Shown here piece after piece: positions 29,518 through 34,556 of a stretch of DNA of 34,556 nucleotides. The position numbers were made by a program, and so were the translations under genes. Origin of the DNA: Streptomyces sp. A0958 (GTDB lineage Bacteria > Actinomycetota > Actinomycetes > Streptomycetales > Streptomycetaceae); assembly GCF_004795035.1 (NCBI RefSeq), contig NZ_SSBK01000051.1, forward strand, positions 1 to 34,556, given 5' to 3'. How positions within the stretch are numbered: position 1 is the first letter of the stretch; the number at the start of each line of letters is the position of its first letter. The notes below the pieces were generated by a model, which saw only the letters and a program-made list of their open reading frames with translations, was not told the DNA's origin and ran no database searches.

Positions 29518-30735
29518 GTGGCAGCACCGCAGAACTACCTCGCAGTCATCAAGGTCATCGGTGTCGGCGGCGGTGGTGTCAATGCCATCAACCGAATGAT
29601 CGAGGTCGGTCTCAAGGGCGTCGAGTTCATCGCGATCAACACGGATGCGCAAGCCCTGTTGATGAGCGACGCCGACGTCAAGCTCGACGTCGGCCGTGAA
29701 CTCACCCGCGGCCTCGGCGCCGGGGCGAACCCGGCCGTCGGTCGTAAGGCGGCAGAGGACCACCGTGAGGAGATCGAGGAGGTCCTCAAGGGGGCCGACA
29801 TGGTCTTCGTCACCGCAGGCGAAGGCGGCGGCACCGGTACCGGTGGCGCACCCGTCGTCGCGAACATCGCGCGCTCGCTCGGCGCCCTGACGATCGGTGT
29901 GGTCACCCGCCCGTTCACCTTCGAGGGCAGGCGTCGTGCGAACCAGGCGGAGGACGGCATCGCCGAACTCCGCGAAGAGGTCGACACCCTCATCGTCATT
30001 CCCAACGACCGGCTGCTCTCCATCTCGGACCGCCAGGTCAGCGTGCTCGACGCGTTCAAGTCGGCCGACCAGGTGCTGCTCTCGGGTGTCCAGGGCATCA
30101 CCGACCTCATCACCACCCCGGGTCTGATCAACCTCGACTTCGCCGACGTCAAGTCGGTCATGTCCGAGGCCGGATCGGCGCTCATGGGGATCGGCTCGGC
30201 CCGCGGCGACGACCGCGCGGTGGCCGCCGCGGAGATGGCGATCTCCTCGCCGCTCCTGGAGGCGTCCATCGACGGCGCCCGCGGTGTCCTGCTCTCCATC
30301 TCCGGCGGCAGCGACCTCGGTCTCTTCGAGATCAACGAGGCCGCCCAGCTGGTGAGCGAGGCGGCACACCCCGAGGCGAACATCATCTTCGGCGCGGTCA
30401 TCGACGACGCGCTGGGCGACGAGGTGCGGGTCACCGTCATCGCGGCGGGCTTCGACGGCGGGCAGCCGCCGGCCCGGCGGGAGATCGTCCTGGGCGCGAA
30501 CAGCGCCAAGCGCGAGGAGCCGGCCCCGCCGGTCCGGGCCGCCGAGCCCGTGCGCCAGTCGGGCGGACTGGGCTCCGTGCCCCCGCGCGAGGAACCGTCG
30601 GTCCAGGCCGAGCCGGCGTCGGTGGCGGGCGAAACCCACCTGCCGCCGGTCGTCGCGCCGCCGCACGTCCCGCCGGCCCGTCCCTACCAGGACTCCCAGG
30701 CCGAAGAGCTGGACGTACCGGACTTCTTGAAGTGA
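29518..30735 (+). CDS. ftsZ: Cell division GTPase FtsZ
   Basis: A 405-residue tubulin homologue that forms septal rings. MAAPQNYLAVIKVIGVGGGG opens the nucleotide fold. The tubulin signature GGGTGTG lies at 103-109 and the T7 synergy loop NLDFAD at 205-210, so GTPase function should be intact. After about residue 316, a variable Pro/Glu-rich linker leads to the conserved tail EELDVPDFLK, which binds SepF and other partners. The GTG at 29518 follows GAGAGG and matches the FtsZ N-terminus known from S. coelicolor. An in-frame ATG at 29422 would add 32 unrelated residues and lies within the promoter region. The stop overlaps pgeF by four bases. Confidence 0.97.
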   Translation: MAAPQNYLAVIKVIGVGGGGVNAINRMIEVGLKGVEFIAINTDAQALLMSDADVKLDVGRELTRGLGAGANPAVGRKAAEDHREEIEEVLKGADMVFVTAGEGGGTGTGGAPVVANIARSLGALTIGVVTRPFTFEGRRRANQAEDGIAELREEVDTLIVIPNDRLLSISDRQVSVLDAFKSADQVLLSGVQGITDLITTPGLINLDFADVKSVMSEAGSALMGIGSARGDDRAVAAAEMAISSPLLEASIDGARGVLLSISGGSDLGLFEINEAAQLVSEAAHPEANIIFGAVIDDALGDEVRVTVIAAGFDGGQPPARREIVLGANSAKREEPAPPVRAAEPVRQSGGLGSVPPREEPSVQAEPASVAGETHLPPVVAPPHVPPARPYQDSQAEELDVPDFLK

Positions 30736-31490
30736 TAGGTCCGCATGACGCAGTGAGCTCGAAGGTTTCTGTCTTTTCGCGGGGCGGCGCTCACTTCTCC
30801 TTCACCGACAGGTGGGGCGGGGTGAGCGCCGCTCCGTACGCGGAGCTCAACCTCGGCGGCGCGGTCGGTGACGACCCCGCCGCCGTTCTCGCCAACCGGG
30901 AGCGGGCCGCGCGCGCCCGGGGGCTCGATCCGGCACGGGTCGTCTGGATGAACCAGGTCCACGGCCGCGATGTGGCCGTGGTCGACGGACCCTGGGGCGA
31001 CGCCCCGGAAATCCCCGCAGTGGACGCGGTGGTGACGGCGCGGCGCGGGCTCCCGCTCGCCGTTCTGACCGCCGACTGCACCCCCGTCCTGCTCGCCGAC
31101 CCGGTCGCCGGCGTCGTCGCGGCGGCGCACGCGGGCCGGCCGGGGCTGGTCGCCGGAGTCGTACCGGCCGCGGTCGGGGCCATGGTCCGGCTCGGCGCGG
31201 AGGTCTCCCGGATCAGCGCCCACACCGGGCCCGCCGTCTGCGGACGGTGCTACGAGGTGCCGGCCACGATGCGGGACGAGGTCGCCGCGCGTGTGCCCGG
31301 CTCCTGGTCCGAGACCAGTTGGGGCACCCCGGCGGTGGACGTCACCGCCGGAGTCCACGCCCAGCTGGCGGCCCTCGGCGTCACCGACCGGCACCTGTCG
31401 CCCTTCTGCACCCTCGAATCGGGCGACCACTTCTCGTACCGACGCGACCGCACCACCGGGCGGCTCGCCGGATATGTCTGGCTGGACTGA
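30732..31490 (+). CDS. pgeF: Peptidoglycan editing factor PgeF (laccase-domain, YlmD/YfiH)
   Basis: A 252-residue cytoplasmic protein of the DUF152 / Cu-oxidase_4 family. E. coli YfiH (PgeF) removes wrongly built UDP-MurNAc-L-Ser peptides; other relatives were described as polyphenol oxidases or purine nucleoside phosphorylases. Metal ligands are conserved: His77 (MNQVHGRDV), Cys116 (LTADCTPVLL) and His133 (AAAHAGRPGL). The usual HAGWRG after the last His reads HAGRPG here. The GTG at 30732 overlaps the ftsZ stop (GTGA), so it is translated with ftsZ. It sits in the ylm-type block conserved in Gram-positives. yggS starts 6 bp later. Confidence 0.93.
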   Translation: MIGPHDAVSSKVSVFSRGGAHFSFTDRWGGVSAAPYAELNLGGAVGDDPAAVLANRERAARARGLDPARVVWMNQVHGRDVAVVDGPWGDAPEIPAVDAVVTARRGLPLAVLTADCTPVLLADPVAGVVAAAHAGRPGLVAGVVPAAVGAMVRLGAEVSRISAHTGPAVCGRCYEVPATMRDEVAARVPGSWSETSWGTPAVDVTAGVHAQLAALGVTDRHLSPFCTLESGDHFSYRRDRTTGRLAGYVWLD

Positions 31491-31496
31491 TAGGGC

Positions 31497-32216
31497 ATGA
31501 CAGAACGTAAGGAACAACTCGCCGCGAATCTGGCGCGGGTGGAGGAACGGATCGTTTCCGCCTGTGCCGCGGCCGGCCGCGAGCGGGACGAGGTGACCCT
31601 CGTCGTGGTCACCAAGACCTACCCCGCGAGCGATGTGCGGATTCTGCACGGACTCGGTGTGCGTCAGGTCGCGGAGAACCGCGACCAGGACGCCGCCCCC
31701 AAAGCCGCCGCCTGTACGGATCTGTCCCTCTCCTGGCACTTTGTCGGTCAATTGCAGACCAACAAGGTGCGTTCTGTGGCGAGTTATGCCGATGTCGTGC
31801 AGTCGGTGGACCGTACGAAGCTGGTGACCGCGCTCTCGGCGGCGGCCGAACGCGGCGGCCGTGAACTCGGCTGCCTCCTCCAGGTCGCGCTCGACGCGGA
31901 GAGCGGCGAGCGGGGGGCCCGCGGCGGTGTCGCCCCCGACGGAATCGAGGAGTTGGCCGACGCGGTCGCCGCCGCGCCCGGCCTGCGGCTGGACGGTCTG
32001 ATGACCGTCGCGCCGCTCGCCGGACCGTACGCCGGGCGGCAACGGGCGGCGTTCGACCGGCTGATGGAATTCTCATCCCGGCTGCGCGGGAACCATCCGG
32101 CTGCGAACATGGTCTCCGCAGGGATGAGTGCGGACCTCGAGGACGCGATCGCGGCCGGAGCGACACATGTGCGCGTCGGTACTGCGGTACTCGGAGTCCG
32201 CCCCGGGCTCGGGTAA
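31497..32216 (+). CDS. YggS family PLP-binding protein
   Basis: A 239-residue cytoplasmic protein of the alanine-racemase-fold YggS/YlmE/PLPBP family, which buffers pyridoxal phosphate and keeps amino-acid pools in balance rather than acting as a racemase. The PLP Lys is Lys40 (VVVTKTYP). WHFVGQLQTNK is the family signature (usually WHFIG.LQ.NK). RLDGLMTVAP and a C-terminal phosphate-binding region with SAGMSADLEDAIAAGATHVR and VGTAVLG follow. The ATG at 31497 has a weak ribosome site (ATAGGG) and lies 6 bp after pgeF. Position between pgeF and sepF is conserved in Streptomyces and resembles ylmE in Firmicutes. Confidence 0.95.
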   Translation: MTERKEQLAANLARVEERIVSACAAAGRERDEVTLVVVTKTYPASDVRILHGLGVRQVAENRDQDAAPKAAACTDLSLSWHFVGQLQTNKVRSVASYADVVQSVDRTKLVTALSAAAERGGRELGCLLQVALDAESGERGARGGVAPDGIEELADAVAAAPGLRLDGLMTVAPLAGPYAGRQRAAFDRLMEFSSRLRGNHPAANMVSAGMSADLEDAIAAGATHVRVGTAVLGVRPGLG

Positions 32217-32282
32217 CGTCGCCAAGCAAGTCGGACCACAGCAGAAAATATGGTCATTACCGCCTATGGCGGGCAGGCCGGA

Positions 32283-32319
32283 GTGGATCGCGGGCACTTG
32301 GTGACAGATGCCGATCCAC
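32283..32319 (+). repeat. Inverted repeat in the sepF leader
   Basis: GTGGATCG (32283-32290) and CGATCCAC (32312-32319) are perfect 8-bp arms with a 21-nt loop. It ends 8 nt before the ribosome site GGAGGA of sepF, in the 125-bp gap after yggS. It may be an operator or an RNA stem; no promoter is clear. Confidence 0.45.
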
Positions 32320-32341
32320 CACAGAGCGGAGGACTCAGAGC

Positions 32342-32959
32342 ATGGCCGGCGCGATGCGCAAGATGGCGGTCTACCTCGGCCTCGTGGAGGACGATGGGTA
32401 CGACGGCCCGGGGTTCGACCCCGACGACGAATTCGAACCCGAGCCGGAGCCCGAGCGAGACCGGCGCCGGCACCAGCCCGCACATCAGGTGGAGCGCGAC
32501 CGGGAGCGTGACGAACCGGTTCGGGCGGTGCAGCCCCCGGCCCAGCGGGAGCCGGTCCAGATCCCGGTGGAGCGTGAGCGACCCGCCCGGATCGCACCCG
32601 TGGCATCCATCACACCTGAACGTCCGAACATGGAGAAGAACGCACCGGTGATCATGCCCAAGGTCGTGTCCGAGCGGGAGCCCTACCGGATCACCACGCT
32701 GCACCCCAGGACCTACAACGAGGCCCGTACCATCGGGGAACACTTCCGTGAGGGCACCCCGGTGATCATGAATCTCACGGAGATGGACGACACGGACGCA
32801 AAGCGACTTGTCGACTTTGCCGCGGGACTCGTCTTCGGTCTCCATGGCAGCATTGAGCGAGTGACACAGAAGGTGTTCCTGTTGTCGCCTGCTAACGTCG
32901 ATGTCACGGCGGAGGACAAGGCCCGCATCGCAGAGGGCGGATTCTTCAACCAGAGCTGA
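32342..32959 (+). CDS. sepF: Cell division protein SepF
   Basis: A 205-residue protein that bundles FtsZ polymers and ties them to the membrane. The N-terminal amphipathic helix MAGAMRKMAVYLGLVEDDGY is the membrane anchor. It is followed by a long charged, Arg/Glu/Pro-rich linker (about 24-105). The SepF core (about 112-195) contains ITTLHPRTYNEARTIGEHFR, the GTPVIMNLTEMD strand and VDFAAGLVFGLHGSIERVTQ with KVFLLSP. The ATG at 32342 follows GGAGGA with 8-nt spacing. Streptomyces have several SepF paralogues; this is the one in the dcw cluster. It probably has its own expression signal, given the 125-bp leader. Confidence 0.96.
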   Translation: MAGAMRKMAVYLGLVEDDGYDGPGFDPDDEFEPEPEPERDRRRHQPAHQVERDRERDEPVRAVQPPAQREPVQIPVERERPARIAPVASITPERPNMEKNAPVIMPKVVSEREPYRITTLHPRTYNEARTIGEHFREGTPVIMNLTEMDDTDAKRLVDFAAGLVFGLHGSIERVTQKVFLLSPANVDVTAEDKARIAEGGFFNQS

Positions 32960-32980
32960 GAACACGACACCGGGAACAAC

Positions 32981-32996
32981 CCGGCCGCGAGGCCGG
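32981..32996 (+). other. GNRA-type hairpin between sepF and yggT
   Basis: CCGGCC, loop GCGA, GGCCGG: a 6-bp G/C stem capped by a stable GNRA tetraloop. It lies 22 nt after the sepF stop and upstream of the yggT ribosome site. It could mark mRNA processing or weak termination. Confidence 0.4.
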
Positions 32997-33030
32997 AGCT
33001 ACGAGAGCCAGGGGAGAGGGAAGCGCGAGG

Positions 33031-33315
33031 ATGGGCGTCGCTCAAAGTGTTGTCTACATCGCGTTGATGTGTTTCCTCATCGTGCTGATCTTCCGGCTCG
33101 TCATGGACTACGTCTTCCAGTTCGCACGTTCATGGCAACCGGGCAAGCCGATGGTGGTGGTCCTGGAGACCACTTACACGGTCACCGATCCACCGCTCAA
33201 GCTCCTGCGGCGGTTCATCCCGCCGCTGCGTCTCGGGGGCGTGGCACTCGACCTGTCCTTCTTCGTTCTGATGATCATCGTTTCCATCCTGATCAGCATC
33301 GTGACCAGGCTGTGA
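33031..33315 (+). CDS. YggT family membrane protein
   Basis: A 94-residue integral membrane protein of the YggT family (YlmG in Gram-positives and chloroplasts). It has two hydrophobic helices (about 5-29, VVYIALMCFLIVLIFRLVMDYVF in two parts, and about 70-91, VALDLSFFVLMIIVSILISI). The loop between them contains TVTDPPLKLLRRFIPPLRLG, the family's conserved P.L...R..IPP pattern. Related proteins affect nucleoid or division-site organisation and osmotic tolerance; the mechanism is unknown. The ATG at 33031 follows a purine-rich stretch (GGGGAGAGGGAAG). It sits between sepF and divIVA, as in most actinobacteria. Confidence 0.95.
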   Translation: MGVAQSVVYIALMCFLIVLIFRLVMDYVFQFARSWQPGKPMVVVLETTYTVTDPPLKLLRRFIPPLRLGGVALDLSFFVLMIIVSILISIVTRL

Positions 33316-33364
33316 GCGATACGGTCTTGCCGACTGCCGACGACTACGTAGAGGTGAAGAAGAG

Positions 33365-34507
33365 ATGCCGCTGACTCCCGAGGATGTGCGGAACAAGCAG
33401 TTCACGACAGTCCGCCTCCGAGAGGGCTACGACGAGGACGAGGTCGATGCCTTCCTCGACGAGGTCGAGTCGGAGCTGACCCGCCTGCTCCGTGAGAACG
33501 AGGACCTGCGCGCCAAGCTGGCCGCCGCCACGCGTGCCGCCGCGCAGAACCAGCAGCAGCAGGGCATGCGCAAGCCGCCCGAGCAGCAGGACCGGCCGGG
33601 GGCCCCGGTGCCCGCCGCCATATCGGGCCCGCCGGTCCAGCAGCAGCCCCCGCAGATGGGTCCCCCCCAGCTGCCCGGTGGTGCTCCGCAGCTGCCCGCC
33701 GGTCCCAGCGGTCACGGTCCCCAGGGTCCGCACGGCCCCGGTCCGCAGGGCCCGCACGGCCCCGGCCCGATGCAGGGTGGTCCCATGGGCGGCCCGATGG
33801 GCGGCCCCATGGGCGGTCACAACCCGCAGCAGCAGCAGATGCAGCAGATGCAGCAGCCGCCGCAGATGCAGCAGCAGGGCCCCGGCGGCGACAGCGCCGC
33901 CCGTGTCCTGTCCCTCGCCCAGCAGACCGCCGACCAGGCGATCGCGGAGGCCCGTTCCGAGGCCAACAAGATCGTCGGCGAGGCCCGCAGCCGCGCCGAG
34001 GGCCTGGAGCGGGACGCCCGCGCCAAGGCGGACGCGCTGGAGCGGGACGCGCAGGAGAAGCACCGCGTGGCGATGGGCTCGCTGGAGTCGGCCCGCGCGA
34101 CGCTGGAGCGCAAGGTCGAGGACCTGCGGGGCTTCGAGCGCGAGTACCGGACCCGTCTGAAGTCCTACCTGGAGAGCCAGCTGCGTCAGCTGGAGACCCA
34201 GGCCGACGACTCGCTGGCTCCGCCGCGGACCCCTGCGGCCGCGTCGCTGCCGCCGTCGCCCTCGCTGGCTCCGGCCGGTGCGGGTGCCATGGGGCACCCC
34301 ATGGGCGGCAGCCACGGCAGCCACGGCAACCAGCCGATGGGCGGCAACCCGTCCATGGGCGGTGGCCCCTCCTACGGCGGTCAGCAGCAGATGTCCCCGG
34401 CGATGACGCAGCCGATGGCGCCGGTGCGGCCGCAGGCGCCGCAGCCGATGCAGCAGCAGGCGCCGTCGCCCATGCGGGGGTTTCTGATCGACGAGGACGA
34501 CAACTGA
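33365..34507 (+). CDS. divIVA: Polar growth protein DivIVA
   Basis: A 380-residue coiled-coil protein that marks hyphal tips and branch sites and organises polar wall growth. The conserved N-terminal domain (1-60) starts MPLTPEDVRNKQFTTVRLRE and contains YDEDEVDAFLDEVESEL, the membrane-curvature-binding and first coiled-coil part. A Pro/Gln/Gly-rich linker (about 63-174) with short tandem repeats follows. The long second coiled coil (about 177-277, AARVLSLAQQTADQAIAEAR and on) drives oligomerisation. A Gly/Met/Gln-rich tail ends in GFLIDEDDN. The ATG at 33365 follows AGGTGAAGAAG. Phosphorylation by AfsK is reported in S. coelicolor. A short hairpin after the stop may end the cluster transcript. 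Confidence 0.97.
   Translation: MPLTPEDVRNKQFTTVRLREGYDEDEVDAFLDEVESELTRLLRENEDLRAKLAAATRAAAQNQQQQGMRKPPEQQDRPGAPVPAAISGPPVQQQPPQMGPPQLPGGAPQLPAGPSGHGPQGPHGPGPQGPHGPGPMQGGPMGGPMGGPMGGHNPQQQQMQQMQQPPQMQQQGPGGDSAARVLSLAQQTADQAIAEARSEANKIVGEARSRAEGLERDARAKADALERDAQEKHRVAMGSLESARATLERKVEDLRGFEREYRTRLKSYLESQLRQLETQADDSLAPPRTPAAASLPPSPSLAPAGAGAMGHPMGGSHGSHGNQPMGGNPSMGGGPSYGGQQQMSPAMTQPMAPVRPQAPQPMQQQAPSPMRGFLIDEDDN
33710..33820 (+). repeat. In-frame tandem repeats in the divIVA linker
   Basis: Two near-identical 24-bp units encode GPQGPHGP in tandem. They are followed by three 12-bp units encoding GPMG. They form the flexible linker between the coiled coils and are a likely site of length variation by slippage between strains. 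Confidence 0.8.
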
Positions 34508-34513
34508 GCGGGG

Positions 34514-34530
34514 CGCGCTCGTTGAGCGCG
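34514..34530 (+). terminator. Short hairpin after divIVA
   Basis: CGCGCTC (34514-34520), loop GTT, GAGCGCG (34524-34530): a perfect 7-bp stem 6 nt past the divIVA stop. It probably ends or trims the transcript; the sequence stops too soon to see any following gene. Confidence 0.5.
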
Positions 34531-34556
34531 TAGCCGTCGGCAGGCAAAGGGCCGGG

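Noticed and set aside
33710..33820. CRISPR-like repeat array
   Set aside because: The repeats are short, in frame, without spacers, and encode the DivIVA linker.

Overview
The window is a very GC-rich actinobacterial chromosome segment that I read as Streptomyces. The reasons are the strong G/C bias at third codon positions, frequent GTG starts, stem-loop terminators without U-tracts, and a gene order that matches, from memory, the Streptomyces coelicolor region from about SCO2104 (thiE side) down to SCO2077 (divIVA). No rRNA, tRNA, CRISPR array, insertion sequence or prophage is visible. I saw no in-frame TTA codon in the genes called, so none looks directly bldA-dependent.

Left part (1-10500), accessory and housekeeping: the end of thiE, then metF and a small two-helix membrane protein with a Tyr/Gln/Pro-rich tail. 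Facing them is a minus-strand pair, a DUF4126 membrane protein and an orphan phytoene-desaturase-like flavoprotein. Next comes a minus-strand cassette of a degenerate ABC-type ATPase, a YhgE/Pip-type membrane protein and a TetR regulator. A perfect TetR-type operator lies at its likely transcription start. On the plus strand follow a SAV_6107-type HEPN protein, a SAM methyltransferase and a DUF3040 membrane protein.

Middle part (10600-16300), minus strand: a moxR-DUF58-TgpA (transglutaminase) operon and a beta-carbonic anhydrase. Strong hairpins bound both units.

Right part (16659-34507), plus strand: the division and cell wall (dcw) cluster rsmH-ftsL-ftsI-murE-murF-mraY-murD-ftsW-murG-ftsQ-ftsZ-pgeF-yggS-sepF-yggT-divIVA. 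MurE, MurF, MraY, MurD and MurG build lipid II. FtsW and FtsI polymerise and cross-link it at septa. FtsQ and FtsL connect to the divisome, SepF tethers FtsZ to the membrane, and DivIVA organises polar growth. There is no mraZ upstream of rsmH, and murC and ftsA are not in the cluster. Four-base start/stop overlaps couple several genes, and the gaps that exist (murD-ftsW, murG-ftsQ, ftsQ-ftsZ, yggS-sepF) carry inverted repeats.

I found no clear, wholly new system. The best leads are the TetR/YhgE/pseudo-ABC cassette with its operator, the inverted repeats inside the dcw cluster, and several unexplained operator-like palindromes.
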